Below, in pieces: positions 8,121-17,636 of a stretch of 33,041 bases of DNA. The notes beneath the pieces were generated by a model, which saw only the letters and a program-made list of their open reading frames with translations, ran no database searches and was not told the DNA's origin. Origin of the DNA: Sphingopyxis sp. L1A2A (GTDB taxonomy: Bacteria > Pseudomonadota > Alphaproteobacteria > Sphingomonadales > Sphingomonadaceae); NCBI RefSeq assembly GCF_005502465.1, contig NZ_SCOT01000036.1:1-33041 (forward strand), read 5' to 3'. A program made the position numbers and the translations under genes. The stretch's first letter is position 1, and each line of letters starts with the position of its first letter.

Positions 8121-8229
8121 CCCGGCGCCGAGCGCCGCGCCTATGGTAAACCGCCGGGGTTGCGGGCGCCGCGCACCAATGGCAGGTTGAGCCCCCGGGG
8201 CGGGCTCGATCACGAAAGGCTGTTTGGCC

Positions 8230-9693
8230 ATGCGGATGCGCGTCTCTGTCGCCCTCACTTCGCTTTTGCTGGCCTCCTGTGGCGGCGGCGGTGGCAGTGG
8301 CGGCGGCACCCCGCCCGCCGCCAATGCGCCGCCCAGCTTCACCTCGTTGCAAACCGCCAGCGTCGCCGAAAATAGCACCGCCGCCTATCAGGCGACCGCG
8401 ACCGACCCCAACGGCAACACGCTGACCTTTACCATCGACGGCGGCGCCGATGCGGCGCGCTTTGCGATCACCGGCGCCGGGGCGCTCAGCTTCAGCCCCG
8501 CGCCCGATTTCGACCTGCCCGGCGACGCCGACGGCGACAATGTCTATGCCGTGACACTGCGCGTCAGCGATGGACAGGCGAGCGTCACGCAGGCGGTCAA
8601 CATCACCGTCACCAACAGCCGCGAGGGCATAGCGGTGACGCGCGTCGGCACCGGTTTCAACCAGCCGCTGTACGTCGCCGCGATCCCCGGTGACAGCCGC
8701 GTCTATGTCGTCGAAAAAGGCGGCGATGTGTACCGCTTTGACCCGGCGAACGGCAGCCGCACGCGGGTGCTCGACATCACCGACATTTCGACCAGCGGCG
8801 AACGCGGCCTGCTCGGCCTCGCGCCCTATCCCGATCACGCCACGTCGCAGCGCCTGTTTGCGGTCGCGACTGCGACCAACGGCAATGTTCAGGTCCGCCG
8901 CTATACGCTCGGTCTGCCGAACAGCTCGACCAGCTACGACACCGTGCTCGACATCCCGCACCCCGGGTTCGACAATCACAACGGCGGCTGGATCGGCTTC
9001 GGCCCCGACGGCCACATCTATGTCGCGGTCGGCGATGGCGGCGGCGGCGGCGACCCGAGCAACAATGCCCAGAACCGCAATGTCCAGCTCGGCAAGATCC
9101 TGCGCTTCGCGATCAGCGGCGCCTCCTATGTCCCCGCCCCCGGCAATCCCTTTCTGGCGGGCGGCGGCGATCCCTATGTCTATGCCTTTGGCCTCCGCAA
9201 TCCGTTCCGCGCTTCCTTCTCCGGCTCGACCTTGATCATCGGCGACGTCGGGCAGGGCGCAGTCGAGGAAATCGATCTGGTCACGACGACCCAGCCGGGG
9301 CTCAATTTCGGCTGGCGCTTTCTCGAAGGCACCCAGCCCTATTCGGGCACCGCCCCCGCCGGGCTGACCCCACCCGTCGCCGAATATGGCCATGGCAGCG
9401 GCCCGCGCCAGGGACGCTCGGTGACCGGCGGCTATGTCTATCGCGGCCCGGTGACCTCGCTTGCCGGGCAATATGTGTTTGCCGATTTCGTCTCGGGCAA
9501 CGTCTGGTCGGTGCCCTTCGCCAGCCTCGTCGCCGGTCAGACCTTGCCGTCGTCGCGCTTTGCGCGGCGCAACGAGGATTTCGCGCCCGATGCGGGCACG
9601 CTGACCAATATCGCGTCATTCGGCGAAGACAGCGCGGGCAATTTGTTCATCGTCAGCATCGGCGGCGATATTTTCATGGTGCGCCCCGGCTGA
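8230..9693 (+). CDS. Cadherin-like plus PQQ sugar dehydrogenase lipoprotein
   Basis: A 487-aa exported protein of two parts. The signal sequence ends in the lipobox LLLASC, followed by a Gly/Ser linker (GGGGGSGGG). Residues about 35-135 form a cadherin/Ig-like repeat (VAENSTAAY, ATDPNGNTLTFTIDGG, RVSDGQASV). The rest is a six-bladed propeller of the glucose/sorbosone dehydrogenase family: GERGLLGLAPYPDH, HNGGWIGFGPDGHIYVAVGD, GLRNPFRASF and GDVGQGAVEEIDLV. It probably oxidises sugars with PQQ at the cell surface or in the periplasm. The ATG at 8230 with GAAAGG 10 bases upstream is preferred over the in-frame TTG at 8224. Substrate unknown; some family members lack dehydrogenase activity. Confidence 0.88.
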   Translation: MRMRVSVALTSLLLASCGGGGGSGGGTPPAANAPPSFTSLQTASVAENSTAAYQATATDPNGNTLTFTIDGGADAARFAITGAGALSFSPAPDFDLPGDADGDNVYAVTLRVSDGQASVTQAVNITVTNSREGIAVTRVGTGFNQPLYVAAIPGDSRVYVVEKGGDVYRFDPANGSRTRVLDITDISTSGERGLLGLAPYPDHATSQRLFAVATATNGNVQVRRYTLGLPNSSTSYDTVLDIPHPGFDNHNGGWIGFGPDGHIYVAVGDGGGGGDPSNNAQNRNVQLGKILRFAISGASYVPAPGNPFLAGGGDPYVYAFGLRNPFRASFSGSTLIIGDVGQGAVEEIDLVTTTQPGLNFGWRFLEGTQPYSGTAPAGLTPPVAEYGHGSGPRQGRSVTGGYVYRGPVTSLAGQYVFADFVSGNVWSVPFASLVAGQTLPSSRFARRNEDFAPDAGTLTNIASFGEDSAGNLFIVSIGGDIFMVRPG

Positions 9694-9751
9694 CCGCTTG
9701 CCCCTCTGGCGTGCAACCGGCACAAGGGCAGCGTCCAGAGGAGTTCCCCCC

Positions 9752-11062
9752 ATGAAATCGCTGCCGCTTGCCGCTCTCGTCGCCCTCCAGCTCGCGCTCG
9801 CGCCAGCCGCTTATGCCAAACTGAGCAAAGCCGAAAGCGGCATGGCGAAAACCGTCACCGCCGAACAGGACCGCAGCCTCGCCTTGCTCGAAAAGCTGGT
9901 CAATCAGAACAGCGGCTCGCTCAACCTTGAGGGCGTCGAAAAGGTCGGGGCGATGATGCGCGCCGAACTCGAACCTTTGGGTTTCAAGGTCGAGTGGAAG
10001 CCGATGACCGACACCGGCCGCGCCGGGCATCTGATCGCCACGCATGTCGGCCGCCCCGACACCAAGCGCCTGCTCCTCATCGCCCACCTCGATACTGTGT
10101 TCGAAACCGACTCGCCCTTCCAGAAATTCGTCCGCAAGGGCGATATGGGCGAAGGCCCCGGCGCCGGCGACGACAAGGGCGGGATGGTCGTGATCGTCGC
10201 GGCGCTGCGCGCGATGCAGGCGGCGGGGACGTTGAAGGGCGCCAATATCGAAATCCATATGACCGGCGACGAGGAAGATGCGGGCAGCCCGATCGAAAAG
10301 GCGCGCGCCGACCTGATCGCCGCGGGCAAGCGCAGCGACGTCGCGCTCGATTTCGAGGGGCTGGTGCGCGATGGGGGCGCCGACATGGGGTCGGTCGCGC
10401 GGCGTTCGTCGGATAGCTGGACCGTCACCGCGACCGGCAAAAGCGCACACAGCTCGGGGATTTTCAGCGCCGCCGCAGGCGACGGCGCGATCTATGAACT
10501 GACGCGCATCCTGTATCGGTTCCGCACCGAGCTTCCCGAACCCAATCTTACCTTCAACGTCGGGCTGATCGCGGGCGGGCAGCAGGCAGAGCTTGACGCA
10601 GGCGGCATCCGCGCCACTGTCACCGGCAAGACCAACATCATCGCGCCGATCGCGGTCGCGCGCGGCGACCTGCGCGCGCTGTCGCCCGACCAGATCGAAC
10701 GGGTGAAGGCAAAGATGACGGCGATTGTCGCGGGCCACGCGCCCGGCACCGACGCAAAGATCAGCTTTGATCCTGGTGGCTATCCATCGATGGCGCCGAC
10801 CGACGGCAACCGCGCGCTGCTGGCCAAATTGAACGGGGTCAACCGCGACCTCGGGCTCGCCGAAATGGCGCCGCTCGATCCGCTCAAGCGCGGCGCAGGC
10901 GATATCAGCTTTGTCGCCGCCGACGTCGACGGGCTCGCGGGACTGGGCCCGTACAGCACCGGCGATCATGCCCCCGGCGAAGCGGTCGACATCCCCAGCA
11001 TCGCGCGCCAGGCGACCCGCGCTGCCATATTGATGTCACGGCTGAGTGCTGAAAAGCGCTGA
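9752..11062 (+). CDS. Exported M20-family zinc peptidase, carboxypeptidase G2-like
   Basis: A 436-aa protein with a cleavable signal peptide (MKSLPLAALVALQLALAPAAYA) and AGAGGAG ahead of the ATG at 9752. Metal and catalytic residues of M20A peptidases are in order: His112 and Asp114 in IAHLDTVFE, the bridging Asp in GAGDDKGG (140), Glu174/175 in TGDEEDAGS, Asp200 in LDFEG and His406 in STGDHAPGE. The spacing closely follows Pseudomonas carboxypeptidase G2, which removes C-terminal glutamate from folates. Residues about 211-330 should be the dimerisation/lid domain (KSAHSSGIFS). It is likely a periplasmic amino-acid-releasing exopeptidase; the substrate is not evident from context. Confidence 0.92.
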   Translation: MKSLPLAALVALQLALAPAAYAKLSKAESGMAKTVTAEQDRSLALLEKLVNQNSGSLNLEGVEKVGAMMRAELEPLGFKVEWKPMTDTGRAGHLIATHVGRPDTKRLLLIAHLDTVFETDSPFQKFVRKGDMGEGPGAGDDKGGMVVIVAALRAMQAAGTLKGANIEIHMTGDEEDAGSPIEKARADLIAAGKRSDVALDFEGLVRDGGADMGSVARRSSDSWTVTATGKSAHSSGIFSAAAGDGAIYELTRILYRFRTELPEPNLTFNVGLIAGGQQAELDAGGIRATVTGKTNIIAPIAVARGDLRALSPDQIERVKAKMTAIVAGHAPGTDAKISFDPGGYPSMAPTDGNRALLAKLNGVNRDLGLAEMAPLDPLKRGAGDISFVAADVDGLAGLGPYSTGDHAPGEAVDIPSIARQATRAAILMSRLSAEKR

Positions 11063-11158
11063 CCCGCCAGTTTTGTCAGTTGGCGTTGCTTGATTCATCC
11101 GCCACAGTGATTAGGTAGCAATCCGAGACGTAAATTCACGCCGATTGGGAGAGAGAAA

Positions 11159-12595
11159 ATGAGCGACACCGCAACGCACCTCAAGCAGAACTATATCGGC
11201 GGCCAGTGGGTCGACAGCAAGGGGGGCAAGCGGCACGACGTCATCAACCCGGCGACCGAAGAAGCCGCCTCGACGATCGTGCTCGGCACCGCCGCCGACG
11301 TCGACGATGCCGTCGCCGCCGCGCGCGAAGCGCTGAAAAGCTGGTCGCAGACCACGCGCGAAGAGCGGCTCGCGCTGCTGAACAACATCGTTGAAGAGTA
11401 TAAGAAGCGCGCGCCTGACCTTGCCAAATCTATGGCGAGCGAAATGGGGGCGCCGGTCAGCTTCGCGGGCACCGCCCAGGTCGGCGCCGGGATCGGCGGC
11501 TTCCTTGGCACCATCGCCGCGCTGAAGGATTTCAACTTCACCGAAAAATACGCCGCGGGCGTCATCGCCTACGAACCGATCGGCGTCGTCGGCATGATCA
11601 CGCCGTGGAATTGGCCGCTCAACCAGATCGCGCTCAAAGTCGCACCGGCGCTCGCCGCGGGCAACACGATGGTGCTCAAGCCCTCCGAAGAATGCCCCGG
11701 CAACGCGACAATCTTCGCCGAAATCCTCGACGCCGCGGGCGTGCCGCCGGGCGTGTTCAACCTGGTGCAGGGTGACGGCCCGACCGTCGGCAATGCAATC
11801 AGCGCGCACCCCGGCATCGAAATGGTCAGCTTCACCGGATCGACCCGCGCCGGTATCCTGGTCGCCAAGGCGGCCGCCGACACCGTCAAGCGCGTCCATC
11901 AGGAACTCGGCGGCAAGTCGCCGAACATCGTCCTGCCCGACGCCGACTTCGCCGCGGTGCTGCCCCCGACGGTGCAGGGCGTGCTGGTCAACACCGGCCA
12001 GAGCTGCATCGCGCCGACGCGCATCCTGGTCCAGAAAGAGCGTCAGGCCGAAGCGGTCGGCGTCATCAAGGCGATGTTCGACGGCACGTCCGTGGGCGAC
12101 CCGCAGGCCGAGGGCGGCCATATCGGCCCCGTCGTCAACAAGGCGCAGTTCGACAAGATCCAGAGCCTGATCCAGTCGGCGATCGACGAAGGCGCAACGC
12201 TCGAGACCGGCGGCACCGGGCTACCGAGCAACGTCAACCGCGGCTATTATATCAAGCCGACGGTGTTCTCGGGCGTCACCCGCGATATGCGGATCGCCAA
12301 TGAGGAAATCTTCGGCCCCGTCGCGACGGTGATGGCCTATGGCGATCTCGACGAGGCGGTCGATATCGCCAACGACACCGAATATGGCCTGTCTGCGGTA
12401 ATCTCGGGCGACCCGGCCCAAGCTGCCGACCTCGCGCCGAAGTTGCGCGCCGGGATGGTCGCGGTCAACGCTTGGGGCCCCGGCCCCGGCGCGGCGTTCG
12501 GCGGCTACAAGGCGTCGGGTAACGGCCGCGAAGGTGGCGTGTTCGGGCTGAAGGATTTCATGGAAGTGAAGTCGATCAGCGGCATTCCGGCCTGA
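11159..12595 (+). CDS. NAD(P)-dependent aldehyde dehydrogenase
   Basis: A 478-aa enzyme that oxidises an aldehyde to its acid with NAD(P)+. The length and all key residues of the ALDH superfamily are present: Asn151 in TPWNWP, Lys174 in LKPSE, the cofactor motif FTGSTRAG (225-232), Glu249 in QELGGKSPNIV and the catalytic Cys283 in NTGQSC. The C-terminal GGYKASGNGREGG is typical of the broad aldehyde/betaine aldehyde group. GGGAGAGAG precedes the ATG. It appears to be a single transcription unit with its own 96-bp leader and a downstream repeat that ends in a terminator. The substrate cannot be deduced. Confidence 0.95.
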   Translation: MSDTATHLKQNYIGGQWVDSKGGKRHDVINPATEEAASTIVLGTAADVDDAVAAAREALKSWSQTTREERLALLNNIVEEYKKRAPDLAKSMASEMGAPVSFAGTAQVGAGIGGFLGTIAALKDFNFTEKYAAGVIAYEPIGVVGMITPWNWPLNQIALKVAPALAAGNTMVLKPSEECPGNATIFAEILDAAGVPPGVFNLVQGDGPTVGNAISAHPGIEMVSFTGSTRAGILVAKAAADTVKRVHQELGGKSPNIVLPDADFAAVLPPTVQGVLVNTGQSCIAPTRILVQKERQAEAVGVIKAMFDGTSVGDPQAEGGHIGPVVNKAQFDKIQSLIQSAIDEGATLETGGTGLPSNVNRGYYIKPTVFSGVTRDMRIANEEIFGPVATVMAYGDLDEAVDIANDTEYGLSAVISGDPAQAADLAPKLRAGMVAVNAWGPGPGAAFGGYKASGNGREGGVFGLKDFMEVKSISGIPA

Positions 12596-12599
12596 TCTT

Positions 12600-12725
12600 C
12601 TCCCCTCCCTGAAAGGGAGGGGTCGGGGGTGGGTCGCCGCAGGCGTTCTTTGTGGCCGCCCACCCACCCCACTACGACTAGGGCGCACGCGCCCAAGTCT
12701 CCGTACCCCTCCCTTACAGGGAGGG
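12600..12725. repeat. Palindromic repeat of a second type between ALDH gene and argJ
   Basis: A 126-bp structured element that opens with a hairpin (CCCCTCCCT-GAA-AGGGAGGGG, 12602-12622) and closes with a related one at 12707-12725. The arms GGGGTGGGTC and CCCACCCACCCC pair in between. It shares the CCCTCCCT flavour of the other repeats, but its interior differs, so I treat it as a separate family. It sits exactly where the first part of argJ should be. Confidence 0.8.
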
Positions 12726-12730
12726 TTTTT
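12707..12730 (+). terminator. Repeat-borne intrinsic terminator
   Basis: CCCTCCCT-TAC-AGGGAGGG forms an 8-bp perfect stem followed by TTTTT. It is the right end of the repeat downstream of the aldehyde dehydrogenase. It would stop transcripts from that gene before the argJ remnant. Confidence 0.75.
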
Positions 12731-12732
12731 CT

Positions 12733-13665
12733 TTGGGCGCGGTCCCAATTCTTGTACTGCGCCCGCGCGACGCGGACGACGTCTTCGTCAGCTCGACCGG
12801 CGTCATCGGCGTCCCGCTCCCCAAGGACAAGGCGCGCGCCGGGGTCGAAGCCGCGCTCACCGCCGCGCCCTGCTCATGGGAAGCCGCCGCCGAAACGATC
12901 TGCACCACCGACACCTTCGCCAAGGGCTCGGCCGCAAGCGCCGTTGTCGGCGGCACGGCCGTCCATGTTGCGGGCATCGTCAAGGGATCGGGCATGATCG
13001 CCCCCGACATGGCGACAATGCTCGGCTATATCTTCACCGACGCCGCCGTCGCCCCCGCGCTGCTGCAGGAGATGCTGAGCGAGGCCACCGGCGGCAGCTT
13101 CAACAGCATCACCGTCGACAGCGACACCTCGACCAGCGACACAGTGTTGCTGTTTGCGACCGGACAGGCGGGGGGCGCGCCGCTGACCACCCGCGACGAT
13201 CCGGGCGCCGATGCGCTCTACGCGGCGATCCGCGCGGTTTCGCTCGACCTCGCGCACCAGGTCGTGCGCGACGGCGAGGGCGCGTCGAAATTCATCGAGG
13301 TGCAGGTGTCGGGCGCGGTCAGCGACGACAGCGCCAAGCGCGTCGCGCTCGCGATCGCCAACTCGCCGCTGGTCAAGACCGCGATCGCGGGCGAGGACGC
13401 GAACTGGGGCCGCGTCGTGATGGCGGTCGGCAAGGCGGGCGAACCCGCCGACCGCGACAAGCTCGCGATCCGCTTCGGCGATCATTGGGTGGCGAAGGAC
13501 GGGCTGCCGGTCGATGGCTATGATGAGGCGCCGGTCGCGGCGCACCTGAAGGGTCTGGAAATTCGCGTCGGCGTCGATCTCGGGCTCGGCGAAGGCCGCG
13601 CGACCGTCTGGACGTGCGACCTCACCCACGGCTACATCAGCATCAATGCCGATTATCGGAGCTGA
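12733..13665 (+). pseudogene. argJ: 5'-truncated ornithine/glutamate acetyltransferase
   Basis: The ORF encodes the C-terminal three quarters of ArgJ, which swaps acetyl groups between N-acetylornithine and glutamate in arginine synthesis. Homology begins near DADDVFVSSTGVIG and runs to the end (THGYISINADYRS). TTDTFAKGS, KGSGMIAPDMATMLGY (self-cleavage before the Thr of ATML) and ITVDSDTSTSDT are intact. The usual protein is about 400 aa; here only about 300 homologous residues remain, and roughly the first 100 are absent. Immediately upstream lie a repeat and its terminator. The only starts are non-ATG (TTG at 12733, with AGGGAGGG from the terminator stem before it). The frame is otherwise open, so the loss is recent or the remnant is still used. 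Likely non-functional. Confidence 0.8.
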
Positions 13666-13675
13666 AGCGCCTCTT

Positions 13676-13771
13676 CGTCATTGCGAGCAAAGCGAAGCAA
13701 TCTCTAGCCATCGAGCTGGCGCAAGGTGGCACGCTGTGGATTGCCGCGTCGCTTCGCTCCTCGCAATGACG
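13676..13771. repeat. CGTCATTGCGAG-type dispersed palindromic repeat
   Basis: The 96-bp element has perfect 12-bp ends (CGTCATTGCGAG at 13676-13687 and CTCGCAATGACG at 13760-13771). Inside are AAGCGAAGCAATC and its near-complement GATTGCCGCGTCGCTTCGCT. This is a widespread proteobacterial intergenic repeat type. It fills the gap between the convergent argJ remnant and trxA and may act as a bidirectional transcript end. Confidence 0.85.
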
Positions 13772-13781
13772 AGGTCCGGTG

Positions 13782-14102
13782 TTAAAGTGCGCCTTCCAGC
13801 CAGCCCTTGAGCGCGCTCTTCGGCGCCGCGCCGACCTTGGTGTCGGCAACCTCGCCATTTTTGAACAGGATCATCGTCGGGATGCCGCGCACGCCATATT
13901 TGGCGGGGGCGTTCGGATGATCGTCGATGTTCAGCTTCGCGATCACGACCTTTTCGCCCAGCTCATTGGCGATTTCTTCCAGCGACGGGCCGATCATCTT
14001 GCACGGGCCGCACCATTCGGCCCAGAAATCGACCAGCACGGGGGTGTCGCTGTCGAGGACATCGGCCTGAAAGCTGTCGTCGGTGATGGCCTTGGTACCC
14101 AT
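13782..14102 (-). CDS. trxA: Thioredoxin
   Basis: A 106-aa cytoplasmic dithiol reductase with no signal peptide. The active site WCGPCK has Cys31 and Cys34; Asp25 in VDFWAEW and the cis-proline in GIPT (Pro75) are present. AGGAG lies 9 bases before the ATG. It is the last gene of the minus-strand string after addA, with a 63-bp gap, an arrangement shared with other alphaproteobacteria. It is reduced by thioredoxin reductase and serves ribonucleotide reductase and other targets. Confidence 0.97.
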   Translation of the reverse strand: MGTKAITDDSFQADVLDSDTPVLVDFWAEWCGPCKMIGPSLEEIANELGEKVVIAKLNIDDHPNAPAKYGVRGIPTMILFKNGEVADTKVGAAPKSALKGWLEGAL

Positions 14103-14165
14103 GATATCTACTCCTGAAATTCGCTTGCCCTCAAGCTAAGACGTCGCAGCCTCCGGCTCAAGACC

Positions 14166-17100
14166 TCAACCGCCCAAATTCGCCTTGGTTGCCGCCAAGC
14201 CCGGCTTGTGGGCATCGAGCAGCGCGTCGTCCAGTCGGATCAGCCGCGGTCCGGCGGTATAGAGCAGCGCCGCATCGATCCGTCGCCCCGGAAAAATCGC
14301 CGCCAGCGCGCCGCGATACGCCGCCATCTGGCGCAGATAGGCGGGCTGCACCGCGGCGGCGCTGTCCGGCACATGCCGCCCCGTTTTGTAATCGATCACC
14401 GTCACCACGTCGGCGGTGACCAGCAGCCGGTCGACGATCCCCGCGACGACCGCCCCGTCGACCACCGCCGAGAGCGGCACCTCGGCGAGCGAGCCCGGCC
14501 CGAACAGCGCCGCATGCGCGGGATCGCCCAGCACGCCCAGCACCTCATCGACCATCGCACCGCGCACCGCCGCGTCGAGATCGGCCGCTTGCACGCCCAG
14601 CCAGCGCGTCGCCGCCGAGCGGCGCATCTCGGGCGCCACCGGCGGCAGCCGCTCGAACAGCGCGTGGAGCAACAGCCCGCGGTTCACCGCCGCCGCACGC
14701 GCCGCGCCCTGCGGCACCGCCGCCACATCATCGTCGCCCAGCGCCGAGGGCGCGAGCGGGCGCGGCGGGCGCGCTTCCTCGGGCGCCGGTTGCCGCGCCC
14801 AGTCTGGAACGACGGCGGGCGCCACGACCGAACGCGCCTTCTCCTTCGCGGCGCGCGCCTTGCCCTGCACCGCATGGACGCGCTTGCGGCCCCAGCGCGG
14901 CCCGGCGTCCTGCCACGCGGCGCCCATATCGGCCATCACCGCATCGACCGCGCTGTGCCAATTGCCCTCGGGAAGTTCGTCCGACTTCCGCGTCCCGGTA
15001 ACGATCAGCAATTCCTCGGCGCGCGTCATCGCCACATAGAGCAATCGCCAATGCTCCTCGCGTTCGGCGGCTTCCTTCGCGTCATGCGCCGCAGCAATCG
15101 CGCCATGCCGCTCGTCCTTGCCGAGCGGAAACACGGGCAACTTCTCCCAATTTCCCATCGACAAGCCAAAGCTCACCCGCCGCGGTTTGGGATCGTCGGT
15201 CGCGTCCGCCAGAATCACGATCGGCGCCTGCAAGCCCTTCGACCCATGCACCGTCATCACGCGCACGACATCGCTGCGCGCTTCGCTCTGGCGCTTGATC
15301 TCGGCGGTGCTCGCGGCGATGTGCGCCAGGAAGCCGAGCAGCGACGGCGCTTTCTGCCGCTCGAACGCCAGCGCCTGCGCGAGCAGTTCGTCGATCGGGT
15401 CGCGCGCCTCACGCCCCAGCCGGTGATAGAGCTTGCGCCGTCCGTCGAGCGGGCCGGACAGGATGCGTTCCAGAAAGCGGAACGGCGTCGTGAAATCGCC
15501 CATGCCGAGCAGGGCGCGCAGCGCCGCCATCGTTTCGGGCGGCGCCTCCGCTTCGCGTGCCCGCAATTGCTCCCACAGCGCGCGTTTCTGGCGGCCATGG
15601 GCAAAGCGAAACAGATCGTCCTGGCTCCAGCCGAACAGCGGCGACGCCAGCAGGCTGGCGAGGTTGAGGTCGTCGAGCGGCTGCACCGCAAAGCGCATCG
15701 CCGCGAGCAGATCCTGCACCGCCAGCGACTGCATCAGCGAAAAGCGATCGACCCCTGCGACCGGAACATGCAGCGACTGCAACCGCGCGACGATCCGTGC
15801 CGCCAGGTCGCGGCGCCGGCGGACCAGGATCAGGATATCGCCCGGCGCGACGGCGCGGCCGTCCTTGCCGTGGAGCAGCCAGTCCTGCACCTCGTCGGCA
15901 ATTGCGCGAGAGAGCCGCAGACTGGCGGGATCGCTCGCGGCGGCGGAGGTATCGCGCGGTCCGGCAGCGTCCTCCTCGTCACCCTCAGCGGCGCCCTCGT
16001 CCTCGGCATCGGCGTCGAGCGCCTTGCCGACCGGTAGCGGCGACCACAGCTCGACGCGCCCCGCGCGGTCGCGGTTGAATTCGGCGGGGATGTGCGGCGG
16101 CTCGTCGCTCTCCAGCCCCATCAATTCGGGCGCCCCCGCCGCGATCCACGCATCGACGACGTCGAGCACCGCGGGGCTCGACCGGTAATTGGTGTCGAGA
16201 TCGACATCCTCGAACGGTCTGCCGCCCTCCGCCGCGCGCTTGGCAAAGCTCAGCCGCGCCGCCTCAAAAGCCGCGGGTTCGGTTCCCTGAAAGCCGAAAA
16301 TCGCCTGCTTGCGGTCGCCGACCGTAAACATCGTGCGGACCCGGTCGTCCTTGGCACCCAGCCCGGCGAAAAACTCGCCCGCCAGCGAGGCGACGATCGC
16401 CCACTGCCGCGCATTGGTGTCCTGCGCCTCGTCGACCAAGATATGGTCGGTGCGCTGGTCGAGCTTGAAGCGCACCCAGTCGCCGAAATCGCCCTGCGCC
16501 AGCAGATGCCCCGCAATGCTGATCAGGTCATCGAAATCGGCCAGCCCGCGCTCGCGCTTGGCCAGCGCATAGGTCTCGGCAAAACGGCTACCCAAATCCC
16601 ACGCCGCCGCCAGATCGTCGGCGACCGCCATCGCGGTGGCGGTGGCGAGCAATTCGTCGGCCGCGGCGACGATGCGCTCGGCGGCGCCCAGACAGCTGCG
16701 CATGCCGCCCTTGTCCTTGGTATAATCCGCGCGCATGTCGCCGGTGCCGGTCAGGAAGCAGCCGCGCACTGCGGCAAGCATCGCGGCACGCCCATGCGCA
16801 TCGGCGCGAAACCAGTCGTCCATGATGTCGGCGCGGCCGTCGCCGGTCTTGGTCGCCCAGCCGCGCCCGCTCGCAGCCACCGCGGCAATATCGGCATCGG
16901 CAATCGCGCCGCCGCCCAGCGCCGCGGCTTGCCAGGTCAGCGGATCGCCCTGCGGCAACCCCAGCTGCGCGCGCAGGTCCGCCGCGCGCGGCGCAAGCCG
17001 CGGCGCATTGGCGGCGGTGAAACTGCTCGCGCAGCGCGCCAGAAAGGCGATCGCGGCATCCTGTCCCAACCGCTGCGACAGCATCGCCGCGATCGTCCGC

Positions 17101-17636
17101 ATCGCGTCGCCGTCGGCATCGATACGCGCGAGCAACTGCCCCAGCACCTCGCGCTGCAACGCGCTCGCTTCGCTGTCTTCCAGCGCGCGAAACCCGGGCA
17201 GGATTTTCGCCTCGAGCGGGAAGCTCGCGAGCAGCGTCTGGCAGAAGCTGTGGATCGTCTGCACCCGCACCGCGCCGCCGGGGCTGTCGATCACCGTGGC
17301 GAACAGCGATCGGGCGCGGTCGAGGATACCCGGCTCGGCCCAGTCGGCGCCCAGCGCGGCCAGGTCGAGCCGCAGATCGCCGTCGGCCATCCGCACCCAC
17401 ATCGCCAGCCGCTCGTGGATGCGGTGCGCCATTTCGGCGGCACCCGCCTTGGTAAAGGTGATGCACAATATCGCCTCGGGCGACACCCCCGCCAGCATCA
17501 GCCGCAGCACGCGCGCCGACAGCACCTGCGTCTTGCCCGTCCCCGCCGACGCGCCGAGCCAGACATGGTCGTGCGGCTGCGCGGCGGCACGCTGCCCGCC
17601 GTCGAGTGTCTTGAGCAGCTTGTCGGGGTCGGTCAT
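14166..17636 (-). CDS. addA: Double-strand-break repair helicase-nuclease AddA
   Basis: A 1156-aa subunit of the AddAB helicase-nuclease, which resects double-strand ends up to Chi-like sites for RecA loading. Superfamily 1 helicase motifs are in order: Walker A GASAGTGKT (28-36), ITFTKAGAAEM, LVDEAQDTN, DTNYRSSPAVL, VMTVHGSKGLQAPIVILAD and LLYVAMTRAEELL. The C-terminal PD-(D/E)XK nuclease shows VTVIDYKTGRH. The length is normal. Its ATG overlaps the addB stop codon (ATGA), so the two subunits are translationally coupled. Confidence 0.96.
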   Translation of the reverse strand: MTDPDKLLKTLDGGQRAAAQPHDHVWLGASAGTGKTQVLSARVLRLMLAGVSPEAILCITFTKAGAAEMAHRIHERLAMWVRMADGDLRLDLAALGADWAEPGILDRARSLFATVIDSPGGAVRVQTIHSFCQTLLASFPLEAKILPGFRALEDSEASALQREVLGQLLARIDADGDAMRTIAAMLSQRLGQDAAIAFLARCASSFTAANAPRLAPRAADLRAQLGLPQGDPLTWQAAALGGGAIADADIAAVAASGRGWATKTGDGRADIMDDWFRADAHGRAAMLAAVRGCFLTGTGDMRADYTKDKGGMRSCLGAAERIVAAADELLATATAMAVADDLAAAWDLGSRFAETYALAKRERGLADFDDLISIAGHLLAQGDFGDWVRFKLDQRTDHILVDEAQDTNARQWAIVASLAGEFFAGLGAKDDRVRTMFTVGDRKQAIFGFQGTEPAAFEAARLSFAKRAAEGGRPFEDVDLDTNYRSSPAVLDVVDAWIAAGAPELMGLESDEPPHIPAEFNRDRAGRVELWSPLPVGKALDADAEDEGAAEGDEEDAAGPRDTSAAASDPASLRLSRAIADEVQDWLLHGKDGRAVAPGDILILVRRRRDLAARIVARLQSLHVPVAGVDRFSLMQSLAVQDLLAAMRFAVQPLDDLNLASLLASPLFGWSQDDLFRFAHGRQKRALWEQLRAREAEAPPETMAALRALLGMGDFTTPFRFLERILSGPLDGRRKLYHRLGREARDPIDELLAQALAFERQKAPSLLGFLAHIAASTAEIKRQSEARSDVVRVMTVHGSKGLQAPIVILADATDDPKPRRVSFGLSMGNWEKLPVFPLGKDERHGAIAAAHDAKEAAEREEHWRLLYVAMTRAEELLIVTGTRKSDELPEGNWHSAVDAVMADMGAAWQDAGPRWGRKRVHAVQGKARAAKEKARSVVAPAVVPDWARQPAPEEARPPRPLAPSALGDDDVAAVPQGAARAAAVNRGLLLHALFERLPPVAPEMRRSAATRWLGVQAADLDAAVRGAMVDEVLGVLGDPAHAALFGPGSLAEVPLSAVVDGAVVAGIVDRLLVTADVVTVIDYKTGRHVPDSAAAVQPAYLRQMAAYRGALAAIFPGRRIDAALLYTAGPRLIRLDDALLDAHKPGLAATKANLGG

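Noticed and set aside
12600..12725. Fourth copy of the 135-bp repeat family
   Set aside because: It shares CCCTCCCT ends but not the GGTGGCAGC...GCTGACGGAGGGG or GGTCCCCCTCCCC blocks, so it is listed as a separate type.
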